Origin: Muraenolepis orangiensis | Lineage: Eukaryota; Chordata; Actinopteri; Gadiformes; Muraenolepididae | Reading direction: 5' to 3' | Length of the DNA stretch: 64,000 nt | Assembly: GCA_027704905.1 (NCBI GenBank) | Contig: CM051013.1 | Span: forward strand, 13,749,910 to 13,813,909 | Part shown: positions 1 through 36,800 of the stretch, one piece after another | Numbering within the stretch: the first letter of the stretch is position 1 | How the letters are laid out: each line of letters begins with the position of its first letter | The notes under the pieces: model-generated | Told to the model about the DNA's origin: nothing | The model's input: only the letters and a program-made list of their open reading frames with translations | Databases searched by the model: none | Position numbers and translations under genes: made by a program

Positions 1-457
1 AGAGAGAGAGAGAGAGAGAGAGAGAGAAAATAAAAATAATTTGGTTTTTGATGTTGTGGACTCATATTGCTACTAACCATACATGTCAATACAGTACAAA
101 AGACAGACTTTTTGACAGACTTAACAAAACAATACTAAAAAGGATAGCCTCATCCAAATGTAAATATTTCAAAATGTTTTTGTGGCCAATTATTTTGGGT
201 CATATTTATTCTGAAAAACACAGATGCTGAACCTGTTTTCTAGTATGTTGAATTAACAAATATATATATATATATATATATTATATACCACATAATATTC
301 TAGTCCTTGGACAAAAATACAACCAACAATATAGAATTCATTAAATTGACTTCCTGCATGTAGTCGGCTAGTAAAAGTTTCTTATAATCGGAAGTAAAAA
401 AATAATTATGCCCCTCCCCCTAAACACATGTGGCGGTAATGGGGTACTGCAGCTCAC

Positions 458-10858
<10,401 letters not shown>

Positions 10859-11402
10859 TGCGCAAATTCGGTCGGGGCAAGACGGGTGCCTTGGCGTAGC
10901 CTACCGCACTAAAACACGGGCAGGCCCACCGTTAAAAAAAATAAGCGACGGTGTGACGAAGGCTGCGGGACAGATGCGTCTCCGGATTCAATGCGCTTTC
11001 AAACACGACAGCTGCGCACGAATAACAAGCGTATTGCGTCGATGCTTCTGCCCGGTCGGAGAAGTAATTACTGTCCCGGTGTTCTTGTCGCAGCAAGGTG
11101 CACACGGGCGGAATAAGATGTCAAAATTTAAATTCAAATCGCAGGATACCCTACATAATGTGATTGACGGATGGGTTGGTATTGCTCCTTTACGCCGCTC
11201 TTGTTTGGATTTCGGTCTCCCGTTCCTTTCCGTAGATGCCCGGTCGAAAGAGACGTTGTTCTGCTCAGGCCAGTTGAAGGTGAGATGCTGCCGTGATGTG
11301 CCTTCTGTATCTGCTTCCCCCCCACCTTGCTTCTGTCCAAGGGTCCGGGCGTACAATGGGCGGCACCTCTCCCGGTCCTCAACCATTCGCTGATCAGATC
11401 TC

Positions 11403-11430
11403 TGATTGGTTGGTCTCTTATTGGTTGGCA
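11403..11430 (-). promoter_or_regulatory. Paired CCAAT boxes upstream of kif5a
   Basis: ATTGG occurs at 11405-11409 and 11420-11424, i.e. two CCAAT boxes in kif5a orientation 15 bp apart, about 550 bp upstream of its start codon. The surrounding 10.86-11.65 kb is CpG-rich compared with the AT-rich introns. This fits an NF-Y-bound CpG promoter. The transcription start itself is not visible. Confidence 0.45.
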
Positions 11431-12626
11431 ACGGAGTGAGGTCCCGCCCCGTACATCACGCCTGGACCCTTGGATCGACACGACCGGCATCCCCTTTTGT
11501 CGCTTGGGCGTGGTCTGCGTCTTCCCCTTTAAAGTGGTACCCTGCGCCTCAGCATCCCAACCGTGGCCACGCCCCCTTTCACACCCGGACGGACACGAGA
11601 GCGGATGTATCCGCGTCGTTTTGTAGCCTACGTCGACGTTTAACACTGCGCACACATGCGAGTGTACGCAAAACGTTCAATGTCATTACATGCCACAATA
11701 ATGGCATTCATATATATATATAAATAAAGACTATAATTACATTAATTGAAATTGTGTATGCTACTTTGACTGTCCAACGCTTTTTCTCGTAGGGTGAATC
11801 ATAAACACTCTTGTGGGAAGACGACACTGGCCACATTGATCACAAGATGAGACGCCGGACATTAACGGCGCGTCACAAGTCCGAGTCTCGCTGGAAACGG
11901 ACAATGACGAAGCGAGAAAAGGCGCAGGCTGCTTTTAAAGCGCCCCACCATCACTGCGTCCGAGCATTACGTTACACAGCCATTCATTACACACGGGCAC
12001 AACGTTTCAAAGTGATCGAAATAGCGATATTATGCATTTGGAATGACTCAACTAAACGGGTAAATCAATGCAAAATCGAAATCAAAACAGGATTAGTGTT
12101 TTATGTAAATAGTTTAATATTAAATAAAAAAAGACTCCCATATAAAAAGAAAGCTACAGTCCACAATTTAATCTTCGTCTTTTTAAACACAAGTATTGAA
12201 AACAAAAGGGTAGAACGAGAAAAATACTTAATTACAATTCCCAGAAAAAAACGAACAATGTCTTTTTCTCTCGTCTCTCCTTCTCTAACAATATAAAATC
12301 AAAATAAAAGGCATTAACTGTACATATGTACAATATCATAGTGTAGAAATTGCATAATCTGCTAGCTTTCCCACTTCTATTATTTTTTTCATTAAATACA
12401 GCTATTTATCTTAGGGCAGGGCAGTGTGTTTGGAGAGCTCAGTGATATGAAGCAAACACACAGGCGGAGAGATGGGATGTCCACAGTAACACAACACATG
12501 TCACACTAATTCATTCAACTACAATGACATACAACTGTAAAGAAGAGTGTGTAGCTCAAGGTATTCCTATACATGTTCAAAGACTTCATTCCACTGGAAC
12601 ATTTAGGACCATGTGGTCTAGTGTGT

Positions 12627-12770
<144 letters not shown>

Positions 12771-13955
12771 ATATCACAGTGTCGCTGGACATTTTTGCAG
12801 TCTTTTAAATATTTTTCATTTTTCTTTTAAATACAAAAATAACCAAAATTTGTAGCCGTATAAATCTAAAATAACGGTGGGAGTTTAAACGTAACGAGCA
12901 AAGCGGTTATTTCAGGGTACTCGTACTATTCAGAAGTGCCTCAAACTGTGGCCACGCACGTGATATTGAAGACTTCAAGTTTAGCATTTCCTGTTTCTTT
13001 TCTCTGTCTTGTAGTGTGAAGGACCAAACCTCCTGAACAGTGCACCCTGCATTGCACAGCGACTTTGTAACAGACGTACAAATAAATAATCTCCACAAAA
13101 GGAGAGGTTGAAGCTTGATTTTAAAAAAAATAATAAAAACAAACAAAAAAATAAGTTTTCCTTGGAATGTGAGTAACCATTATTCAACTGGTTTCAGAAA
13201 GAATTTCTCATGTTTTCACTGGTGGTTAAAATAAATAAATAGTAAACCTTAAAACAGTTATCTATATATATACACACATGTAAAGATATATATAAAGATA
13301 ATGTGTGTTTTAAGGTTTTAAAAAATAAATAAAAAATAAAGATCATTGCGTTTTTTTTCCTGACATTTTCCAAAACCATGGGAAAGACTTTTGAAGTAAA
13401 ACCAGCGGGATATCATTTTCTTTGTGGATCGAGGTCTCACTTTGTTAAGTAGACTTGAATTCAACCGAACCAGAACGCTACACAGAGGGCAGGACGAGAG
13501 GGGCTCAGAAACAGCACTGTTGTCCAGCACGCTGCAAAGATGGACACACGCACTGACACACACAAATACACACACATATACACACACATTCAATGGAGAG
13601 CAAACATTCATTCAAGTAGATGGGCTCATCCTGACTCACAGTAAACACAATGAGAGGAAACAGTACATGTGTTCATTTGCTTTTTTTCCTTTCCTATTCT
13701 TTTCTTATCCTCACGTGTTTCTATCTAGAGCTCTCCTATTTTCCAATAGTGTTTTTCCTTAATATCTGACATGACAACGGTATAGTATTAGTGCAGTTGT
13801 AAAAAAATTAGAGAACATTTGTTTTGTTTTTTTTAGACAGTAGGCGGTGACAAGAGAGGAAGAGGCGGGGAGTGTAGTCAAGGGGGGGAAGGGGTGTGTG
13901 TCGGACCATCCTGATTGGCCAACAGCACTGGAGTGACAGCTTCCTCTCCCGCCAA

Positions 13956-26353
<12,398 letters not shown>

Positions 26354-27337
26354 TTTGTGACTTCTGTCTTCCAGAACCTGTGAAGAGCACAGTACAGGAA
26401 ATAAGCCCAAATCCATACATTCAAATCTGAATGGTTGTTGCATTATAGTTAGTAATAGTAGTATAAAAGGGGTGTACAAATATTTGTACCATGCACAACT
26501 GTATTCAATTTCATTGAGATAAACCGCACATTATGCAAAACGTTGACCAAAACACATATTACATGAGACGACAGGATGAAATACATTTGTACTAGGTAAA
26601 CTACAGCCACAGAGACTACTTCAACTTCAAATGAAAGGACAGATACAAAGACAGGATATTGCAACATAACGTGGGACTTAAGGAATAGTATAACACACTG
26701 CACACCTTGTCATCTTTGGAAAGCCAGAGTCTTTTTCAGGCTAGGATATCCACGGTCCACTGTGCATGCTGGTCGCTTGGAAAGGACCGACTCAGAGAAA
26801 CACCAATTTGATGTCCCGTCAAAGACCTGTGCCTCCCTTGCGAATCCGCTATTCAGGGAAATAACTCCTTGAGAAAGTCCTCAGTTCATATCCATGTGAA
26901 AGGCTGTGGGGCAGAGCATACATGGATTTATATAAATGGGTACACAGTCTACATAGTTTGCACTAACTCATATTTTACGTCAACCATTCAACTGCATGTA
27001 AACAAGACGTTTTGAGACGACGAACCAGCAGAAATAAGCAAATAATGTAAACTGTTTACATGCAGCCCTAACTAACCAGGAATATGTCATTTATAGAAGT
27101 GTACATTTACTGATTAAAATGCAGATCTAATACATGTGAATACTCCACTCGACATCGTTTAGAGACAAAGTTTGATCAAGGGACACAGTTTGCGCTCTCT
27201 CATATGTGTACATCAACCATTGACCGGACTATGACTTAATATATGCAATAGCAGACGTTTAGAGACGTGGGAGGAGAGGGTGTGTGTGTGACGGCAGGCC
27301 CCTACTGTACTCTGATCGTTACGAAGCTAACCTGCAG

Positions 27338-27383
<46 letters not shown>

Positions 27384-28330
27384 TGTTATAAATAAAGTTG
27401 AAATCCAACACGCTGACGACGGCATCCAAAAGACAAAACAAGAATGTGCTCAAATTAACCCTGACCGACGACCGCCACAAAACAGCCGAACCCAAACACA
27501 CGCCCAATCAGACAGCCCCAAAAATGTGTTTTTGTTTTAATAAGTACGGACGTGGACGGTGCGTGCTAATAACCGAGCTAACGGCTAAGCTACTTGGCTA
27601 CTCTTACTTTGTGACAGCTGTCAGGCGCACAAACGCTTCATAGCGCAAAAGTATTTATAAACAAAAAAGGAACGCACAATAATACCCCGTCACCGTCCTG
27701 AGGCGGGGGGGCTAGTGGTCGTGCCTGTGCTGACTAATACCAGCTGATTCGATCGGGTTATTCTCTGGTCTTCTCCCAAGTTTTGGGGGAGACTCTCCTC
27801 CGTTTTTCTCTCCAGCTCGCGGGAGAATCGGGAGTTAGCCCGACATGCTAGCTAGCCCAACTAGCCACGAAGATTGTTTTGGGATACACTTGCTGCTGCT
27901 CTGCTTCTTTGGAAAGCATCAAATTAATAACGCGCTCCTGCTTGGATCCGATAAGAGTGGGATCGATAGCATGGCCAACGTCCTCCTAGTCTAGTTTTTA
28001 AAAAACACAAAGGGGCGACAACGATTCGTTTTACTGCGCCCAGGCTGCCAGGCTAATATTAGCCAAATAGAGCTAGCATGGGGCTTGAAATTTACTTGAT
28101 TCTTCCACTGTCCCGAGAAGAAGGATGTCCCGCTGCAAGCTCCACGATCACCCGACCCCCTTTTTTTAAACTCCTTTTGTCACTATTTCAAGAAAAAACG
28201 GCGCAATCCGAGATATATATCCGACATCTGAATCATCAATCCATTAATCCTTAATTCATAGTTAGCCCCACTGTGTTTTTTTTCTTCTTGCAGATTCTGT
28301 GCAAAAAAAAAATAATGGAGTTTTTTCTAT

Positions 28331-28342
28331 CGCGCACGCGCA
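28331..28342. promoter_or_regulatory. NRF1-type site, mbd6 upstream region
   Basis: CGCGCACGCGCA fits the NRF1 consensus YGCGCAYGCGCR at every position. It lies in a short GC-richer segment (about 27.7-28.4 kb) between the first mbd6 coding exon and stac3, where the noncoding first exon and promoter of mbd6 would be expected. NRF1 sites are typical of housekeeping CpG promoters. The assignment to mbd6 is inference. Confidence 0.5.
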
Positions 28343-28479
28343 ATGGGTTTGTGGAGCGACTGTTGTACCCAACATGCAACGGGACCTTTGTGGTGTGTTC
28401 CAGACATGTCTCGAGCTCCTCGATGAAGGACACGATAAGAAGGGGTTGCGTAATAATACAAATATATTATAATTATAAT

Positions 28480-28522
<43 letters not shown>

Positions 28523-29285
28523 GGCCTACAGACAGATGTCTGCCTGTATAACAGAGTAGGCATACACTTATTTCGGTGTTCAGAATCATAATCACAATGT
28601 CTTTATTGTCATTGTACAACTTCAACGAAATTGTATGGCAATCCTCACGGTCACTCTTACAAACAGCAATTGAAAAATATTAATAATTTTAAAGGTAAAA
28701 AAACACATTGGATACATGCATATTATCTCAAACTGCTCTTGGCAGTGCAGTTTATTATGCCCAGCGTTTACAATGTAGGCCTTTCTCTTAAAAACAGTAT
28801 GTACATGAAGTGCATGAGATACAAATACATTACATTTTACAATCTGTAAAAAAAAAATCCATTGATATGATACATATAAGACCATTTATTTTGTGTGGAG
28901 ATTTTAATTATAGTTCCAATCGTTATTGTCCTTGCAACTGAAGTGGAAATTTAACCATATCTGAGAAGATCAAATACAAATCTGTTTGATGAACCAGCCA
29001 GTTGTTTAACCTAGACTTTAGACTATATTTAACCTAGAATATAAATCAAAGCAATTATTCTATGAAGTATAAAAAGAATGCAAGTCTAACTCGAAAATGG
29101 ATATAATATATCATATAAACTGTATATAATATACACATAAAAATAACTTTAATCATGACAATAATATTGCACGCTATGGCAAACCACACATGCCACACGC
29201 CTATAGCACTGAGAGTTCACAGTCAAGGGTGTACAGTGGAAAGCACTGGGTAACAAGGACTATAGGGATCCACAGATCCACATCT

Positions 29286-29386
29286 AATGTCTCTATACTG
29301 TATAGAGACATACAGGTTCGGCAGGAAGGTCGAACCTGTATGTCTCTATACTGTATAGAGACATACAGGTTCGGCAGGAAGGTCGA
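29286..29386. repeat. Tandem duplication of a palindromic segment
   Basis: A unit containing the palindrome GTCTCTATACTGTATAGAGAC followed by ATACAGGTTCGGCAGGAAGG occurs twice in direct tandem, about 54 bp apart. Confidence 0.85.
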
Positions 29387-29505
29387 AGAATTCTGAATTA
29401 AGTTTTCTTGACTGCAGTATCCAAAACAAGGAGAGTGATTAGTGTCAATGTATTCATCTCTGAAGTGTATCTTTGTTGATCGTGCATTGCTGGGACAACA
29501 CGGGG

Positions 29506-29621
<116 letters not shown>

Positions 29622-30778
29622 GAGAGAAAGAGGGACACGCGAGTGTCTGATTTCCCCCCTCGTCATCTGTGCCCAGGCTGAGGTCTTCAGCTGTCTCCAA
29701 CAGTCACGTTGACGGCCCAGTACCAAGTCATGCACATACACAGGCCGCCATACGCACACACACACACACACACACACATTCTCATAAGATCAGACCCCGG
29801 AGACCAAGCCCTGACTAAATGACAGAGAGAGAATACACCTGAAGAGAACTGGACCCGGACTCTCCGATTTTGGAAGACTTGAGGGCCAAACAAAGGGGAC
29901 ATTTGGGGCCTCCTGGGTTGCTGAAACCCCACATCCACTGGGCTCTGGAGGAATTAAAAAAAACTGAAAAAAAGGTGAGAATAACTTTCTTCAACTTTTC
30001 TTCAGTTTCTACAGAGCAAAGGGAGCACTGATTGACAGATGTTATGCCAAAACTAACACGGATGTGTCATAGTTCCATATTCAGCGAGAGATTCAATTGG
30101 TGAATCTGTTCGAAGCAACAGTAAACTGGATGACCAATGAGCTGTTCATTTCCTTGTCTGAAATGTATAACAGATTTGTGATATTCGATATAAAATACTT
30201 CCGAGAATTTTCCATTTTTACTTTTACTGTCAAAGGGAACTAAATTTAGCAGTGGTGATATTGGATTCCACTTCCCAGGCATAGCTGGCCTGCCATCATT
30301 GGGTCGAAAAGGGTGATCAGCATGCGGGCATGCGTAAACATATGTGTGCATACATATCCTTTTTGTAAGTACAGTGAAGTACAGTGAACAAGCAGAAGTA
30401 AGCAAAGAGTCCAAACAGTTTACATTTAACTTTCACTAACCATGCGGTGTCATTTAGACACAAACGTACATTAACTGATTAAAATGCAGATCACACAAAT
30501 ATGAATACTCCCCTAGAAATCGTAAAAAGACTAGGTCAGTTGATCAATGTTGTCACTGTGGTACACCAGAAGAATTGTCTTGGTCAGCGTAAACATACTC
30601 CCAACTTTTGGTGATTCAGACTGCTGTACATTTGGTGATACAGGTAATGGAGAACTGCATTTATTGTACTTGTATTTGCAATTAAGATGTTATTTAGGGG
30701 ATAGTGTTTGATTTGTATGATAGTGGTGTGTGTTTTTCTCTGTAGGTCGGTCTGTGTTAAGAGGGGTCATACCGCACC

Positions 30779-31134
30779 ATGGACGGGTGAGTGAAGACTC
30801 CTATTTCGGACCTCCATGGCTTCTGTAACTTTAGTGCTACGTTTAGCCCAGCTTGCTGCTATTTCATTTTAGTCCTCATTCCAATAATAGTCTGCTTCAT
30901 TTGGTAGTAGCCATAGCCTGACAGGAGGGGTGATCCAACACAATATATGTTACTTCTCAATTCTTTGTATTTGCGTATACGCTGAAGTAAGCGCAATATA
31001 TTATGTACAGTATTATTGTGTGTGGGAGAAGTTGATTAGTTAATCATTATATTGTTGCGTTTAATATATGATATTGCTTTGTTATGCACAATGTTTGATG
31101 GTATTGGCAAAATCAAACTAACCTATATACCCTT

Positions 31135-31214
<80 letters not shown>

Positions 31215-34049
31215 AGGGATGATGACAAAAACTCGGTGGATATCCATGACAACCCCCCAGCGCCTGACAACGTAGTCAGGGAGGAAGGGGATACTGTGAG
31301 TGACAGTGCCAGAGAAGCATCACCATTAGCAACACACACTTCACCTTTAGCAACACACACTTCACCTTTAGCAACACACACTTCACCTTTTTACCTGTTG
31401 CCTACTCTCTGCTAACTACTGCCATTATTTTACTTTTATTGGTTTATGAAATACTATACTATAAGGTATATACTATAAACAGCACTATATACTTTACTAT
31501 ATACTATAAACAACACTATACTATAACAATACTATAAACAATAAAAAATGACAATAAAGTGAGTGATTATACAGGGTGGCGGTAGCTCAGGAGGTAGAGC
31601 GGTCAAACCAGCAACCCTCTGTCCCCCGGCAAGGTGCCGAGGTGTCCCTGAGCAAGCTCCCCAACACGCACTGCTCCTGACCAGCTGGCTGTCTCCTTGC
31701 ATGGCCGACTCCGCCGTCGGTGAATGAATGTGTGTATGAATGGGTGAATGTGAGGCATCACTTGTAAAGCGCTTTGGATAAAAGTGCTTTAAGAAAAGCA
31801 GTCCATTTACCTTTTAGCATACAGTATATACATATGGCGTGTGGTGCAAAAAGGTTTTTAAAGTCACAGTAGTGCAGCGCTGCAGTGATCGCAGCATCAT
31901 GAATACAGTTTAGCTTGAGATGTGTACAACCCTGTTGAGCGCTGTAATAAAGCGTGTGATAGATTGTCGTAGACTTCACAAGTTTCCAGCACCATAAATA
32001 TTGCTTTGAACACATCTTCTCGCGATACTGCAATGTTTAACAAGGGTGTACAGTAAAAAATAGAACAAATGGTATATATAAAAAAGTAAATGGCTTTTTC
32101 ATTCAGACGTGTCATAACAGGAAAGGAGGTTATATTTCATTAATCTGATGATCTATTCGTCATTGCCTGGATGATGTTGTTAATGGTAATAGATAATAGT
32201 TAATAGTTAATAGTTCGTACAGCACATACAGTTGTTGAAGCTCCCATGACGACTGAGCCATGGGAGCCCCCCCCAAACACACACTAACACACACCCCCAT
32301 GTGTCTCCAGGTCTACTTCATCTACGATGAGGAGGTGGAGGTGGAGGAGAAGGAGCCCGAGCCTCCCCCCGAGCCTGTGGTCATGATCAACGACAAACCT
32401 CACAAGTTCAAGGACCACTACTGCAAGAAGCCCAAGTTCTGTGACGCCTGCGCTCGCATGATAGTCCGTATGTGATGCCGCCTACCTCCTGTTATTGGTA
32501 GTATTATATATAAAAAATATTTTGCGATGCAAAAGTGATTTCACCACTATCAACAAGATTGCCAAGAAGGGGTGCTGATATTTTCAATCCTCAATTTTAG
32601 TCTGTAAGTCATTTAATTAAATTCATCATTGGCAAATGTAGCTACCCATTAAGCATTGACGGAATGACACCCATTTATTGTTTAAAAGCTAAATAAACAA
32701 ATACGACAGAAGTACCTGCAGTGCAACAAATACAGCATTTGTTTTCCAAGGACTGATCCATTGATCTCCCCTCGGCTTGTTTTTCAGTAAACAACAAGTT
32801 TGCTCTGAGGTGCAAAAACTGCAAGACCAACATCCATCACTCGTGCCAGTCCTACGTCGAGTTCCAGAAGTGCTTCGGTAAAATTGTGAGAATTGTTTTT
32901 TATTTTTGCCTCTTTCATGCATGCCAAAACTATGACCTTTCCGCATACTCCCAATTTGTAAACAGAATGGGAGTTGTACATATCTTGTGAAGTATAGGGT
33001 ATTTAGGGTGGTTAGTTGTGCCATGGTCAATAATAATACATTTCTTGTCCATTTGTTTTGCAGCCTCCTGGCTTCAGAAGGGCCTACAGCTCCCCCCTGT
33101 ACAGCAGTGACCAGGCGGACCCATGTGAGAACACTGTTACAGACAGGAAGCCTATTCAAATCACAATGAAACATGATTATGAAAACTCCACACAAACAAA
33201 CCTTGTATAGTTTATCCATGAGAATTTGTTTTCTATCATGCATGCTATTTGAACCCAATTAAAAGTGTGTTGTACATATGACCCAGTCACGTATTGGATT
33301 CATGTCAATCTGAGCATGTCCCGGAGACTAACCGCTCCGTCCGTCCGTCCTCCCAGCCAACACCAACCGCAACGACCCCGTGTTCGACACGCTGCGTGTG
33401 GGCGTCATCATGGCCAACAAAGAGCGCAAGAAGAACGACAACGACAAGAAGAATGTGAGTTTAACATGTTTTTATTTAATTGATTAAACCTTGTTTATTT
33501 ATTTTACTGAAGACAATGGCAACACTGTTTTCGCACGGTAATAGCTGTTACACCATATGCAAAACGATAACAATTCCTGATAAAAAATATAAACTGTATA
33601 TATGACAAAGTATCTAAATGCCAGAAAAACAGAAAAGGCGGTTATATTTTGTAAATCTGATGATCTATTTGACAGCATTGTTGCCTGGATGATGTTGTAA
33701 ATGGTTGATAGGTAATAGTTAATAGTTAAGAGTTAATAGTTCGTACAGCTCCCGTGGCGAAACTATGGTCATCTGTTGGAAGAGGTTGTGACTCCAAAAT
33801 GATACTTCCCCCCCCCCCAGATGATGATGATGATGGAGGAGGAGGAAGAGGACGGCCAGCAGCCCAAAGAGAACGAGGAAGGAGGAGAAGGTACAGGAGA
33901 CTTAATGACGAAGCTTTGCTGAATAGGGTTGAACATTAAAACTAAATCGTTATGTGATGGTTATGTATATCAAAAGACCTAATGGTAGGCATTGAGAGGG
34001 AAACAAAATGTATTATATTATTATATATATATTATATTATATATATATA

Positions 34050-34092
<43 letters not shown>

Positions 34093-34354
34093 TAAATTTA
34101 AAAAAACCAAAAAAGAAGTGCAACCCTGTTATCAATGTCTGCCGTCCCTGTAGGAAAACCGGAAGACAAGAAGGAAAAAGGGGGAGACAAGGCCGATGAG
34201 AAGGTAAGACAAGTGACTGTTCAGTTCAAATTCCCTCAACTCTAAGAATACATGCAGTGCCATGTTTTAATGTGCAGGGACGTTTTATCTACATACTCAT
34301 TTACGTCATGTCATTATTTTCACGTCATGTCATATTTGTCATATTTCTGTCATA

Positions 34355-34393
<39 letters not shown>

Positions 34394-35866
34394 AATAAAT
34401 AGTGTATATTCAAGCTATTACTTCTATACATGTTGGTCCACAGAGTAAGGGAACATTCTCTCAGTCCCACTACTACCTGGCCCTGTATCGCTTCAAGGCC
34501 ATAGAGAAGGATGACCTGGACTTCCAGTAAGTTCTAAATTCTCATTATGAACAATATGAAGAGCCCAATATGAACATTATGAACATTAACAAAAGGTTTC
34601 AAATTGTGACTGACCAATGGTGTGGGGAATTATAAAAACACGAAATCTCAAATGGTGTCAAATTGTATTCCTCACCCGTAGCCTTTACAATTGGACCATT
34701 TACATTTACATTTACATTTAGGGCATTTGGCAGACGCTTTTATCCAAAGCGACTTACAAGGTGTACATTAGTTGAAGCAGACAATAGCATAACACTGGGG
34801 TACGCAAACATATAAATACAGCAGTTCACAAGTATTCATATTGACAAGATGAATAACACAATTTCGTACTGCTAGGTCACCTGCTTAAGTAGCTGTGATA
34901 AGAGCGTGAGAGTTGAAGAGTTGTACTTGTTTGGTTACTAGTTTAACATAGGCTACTACTATAACCTGCTGACTGTATTTGTACAGCCCCGGAGACCGCA
35001 TCATAGTGCTGGATGACTCCAATGAGGAGTGGTGGAGGGTAGGTGTATAATCTTTAAAAAGCTTACTTTTTTTTGCCAATCCAGTTTGTTTGTGTCTCTG
35101 TGTGTACAAGTGTATTATTTCATTCATATTTCAAATGCACGCGTGTGTGTGTGTGTTTGTGCGTGTGCGTGTGCGTGTGCGTGTGTGTGTGTGTGTGTGC
35201 GTGTGCGTGTGCGTGTGCGTGTGTGTGTGTGTGCAGGGAAAGATGGGCGAGAAGACGGGCTACTTTCCCACTAACTACCTGATCAAGGTGCGCGCAGCAG
35301 AGAGGGTGTACCAGGTGACACGCTCTTTTGTGGGAAACCGAGAAATGGGACAAATAACACTGAAGAAAGACCAGGTAAGTTGTGTATGCATGTGTGTGTG
35401 TGTGTGTGTGTATGCAGAACAATTATTCTCAAATGACAGATTTCATTTTCCCCCCCAAAACTTAATGTTGGTTGACTGTATTTAGGGTCTGTATTTAGTC
35501 TATATTTTAAAATACATATGAAGATGTGTTTTTCAAAGTAATTTGTGTCTTCTACTGTTGTATTTTAGGCCATGTTGGGCCCTATTGCTTGTTACACATA
35601 AATATTATTTTAAATATACAGTATATATATTTTTTATATACAATTTTAACACCGACATGAAATGTCTTATCTCAGTGATTGTGTGCATGGGTGACCAACC
35701 CAGTTTTAAATGAAGTTTGTATGAAGTCAGTATATAAGTTGCGAGTCCGTTTCAGATCGTGGTGAAGAAGGGAGAAGAGAAGGCTGGATACCTGAAGGTC
35801 AGCACTGGACGCAAGCTGGGCTTCTTCCCAGCCGACCTACTGGAGGAGATCATCACCGTGGCGTAA
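30779..35866 (+). CDS. stac3: SH3 and cysteine-rich domain protein 3 (STAC3)
   Basis: Skeletal-muscle adaptor that binds the CaV1.1 calcium channel at triads and is needed for excitation-contraction coupling. Twelve coding exons: 30779-30786, 31217-31295, 32311-32467, 32788-32885, 33064-33124, 33357-33454, 33821-33890, 34154-34203, 34444-34526, 34987-35038, 35237-35374 and 35756-35866. They total 1005 nt, 334 codons plus TAA. An acidic stretch precedes a C1 zinc domain (residues about 60-110) with H-x12-C-x2-C-x13-C-x2-C-x4-H-x2-C-x8-C all present. Next comes a Met/Glu/Lys-rich linker. SH3-1 (about 216-270) contains ALYRF and NEEWWRGK; this is the region of the human myopathy residue W284. 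SH3-2 (about 277-334) contains GNREMGQITLKKDQ. The start exon contributes only MDG and its exon begins at 30746, after an acceptor, so a noncoding exon lies upstream. The N-terminus is shorter than in human STAC3 (364 aa). Confidence 0.96.
31136..31213. repeat. (TG)n at a stac3 splice acceptor
   Basis: TG tract running directly into the CAG acceptor of the exon at 31217, in place of a polypyrimidine tract. Confidence 0.97.
31574..31812 (+). mobile_element. tRNA-derived fish SINE in stac3 intron
   Basis: The left end, GGTAGCTCAGGAGGTAGAGCGG, resembles a tRNA A box but no intact B box follows, so this is not a tRNA gene. The body has the fish SINE signature (GAGGTGTCCCTGAGCAAG, then a GAATG/GGGTGAATG block) and ends in TAAAGCGCTTTGGATAAAAGTGC. 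It sits in the second stac3 intron, in the same orientation as the gene. Confidence 0.75.
34690..34860 (+). mobile_element. Dispersed fish repeat in stac3 intron
   Basis: A (TTTACA)n start leads into GGCAGACGCTTTTATCCAAAG and GCGACTTACAAGG, the widespread fish repeat core. Related cores occur at 58957 and 60030. Not autonomous; no coding content. Confidence 0.6.
35141..35233. repeat. (TG/CG)n at a stac3 splice acceptor
   Basis: Mixed GTGTGC/GTGT tract directly before the GCAG acceptor of the exon at 35237. Confidence 0.95.
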
Positions 35867-36412
35867 AATCTGCAATGCATTGCAGAGGCACTGGCATGGT
35901 TTTGTACCAGGGCCGGGCCTTTTATGGATCTAATGTACCATCGCGATACGCATGAGGACTTAAGGTGCTTGCGTACTGCCCCCACAAACACCTTACCAAC
36001 ACCTATTAGACTTTACATTACATAACATTATCAATTGGCCGGACTCACATAAAAACAAAAATCCAACAATCAATTGACCACGTATTGTTAGATATCCCAA
36101 TTTGCCAATATGCTTACAAATTTAAAATACCATTCTAAACTGTCAAAGTTTATACAATATGTATGTATTGTATCAGACTAACATTTATGTATTTCTCTCG
36201 GCTGTTTCATCGTTGGACGACAATATGGAACTTTGGCCCAGCTCTACTTTGTAAATTGTGATAAACAAACATACATAAAAGCATACTGTAGGTTTGGTTG
36301 ATGATATAGTGGTATGGTTGTTGGACTCTCAGCCAAATAATTAGTCTTGTATGTTTTCAATGTCAATGGCCGAATGTACTTTGATCTAGATGCTTGTATA
36401 GAGTAACTTATG

Positions 36413-36418
36413 AATAAA
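36413..36418 (+). terminator. stac3 polyadenylation signal
   Basis: AATAAA about 550 bp after the stac3 stop codon is the first canonical signal downstream. A second AATAAA occurs near 36635 and could serve a longer 3' UTR. Confidence 0.55.
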
Positions 36419-36800
36419 TGAACTAGCACCATTTTTGCATTTCAAAGTTTTATGTAGAGATGTAATAGTAATATCATATTTCATTTTGGAAATTGTAATA
36501 AGCATGGGGAGAAAAGGATGAGGACATTTTTCAAAGTAATATTTTATTTGAATGTAAAGAAGACTATAGCATAGTATATTTTCATATCCGATTGGTCCAC
36601 TGTTGTGCATGTGGTAGATACATACAGGATTCCAATAAAAAAAATATTAGCACAACATTATGTTAAAGTTTCATTGAATATACATTGGATCTCTATTAGG
36701 ATTGTAAAAGGTGAAACTTTGTATGGATGTATATTAAATGGCATTCAATATCCAGAATTTAAAATTAAAATATAAATATAAATTTTTTAAGGGAATTAGA

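Noticed and set aside
31574..31600. tRNA gene suggested by GGTAGCTCAGGAGGTAGAGCGG
   Set aside because: No B box, no closing acceptor stem, and the sequence continues into a fish SINE body.
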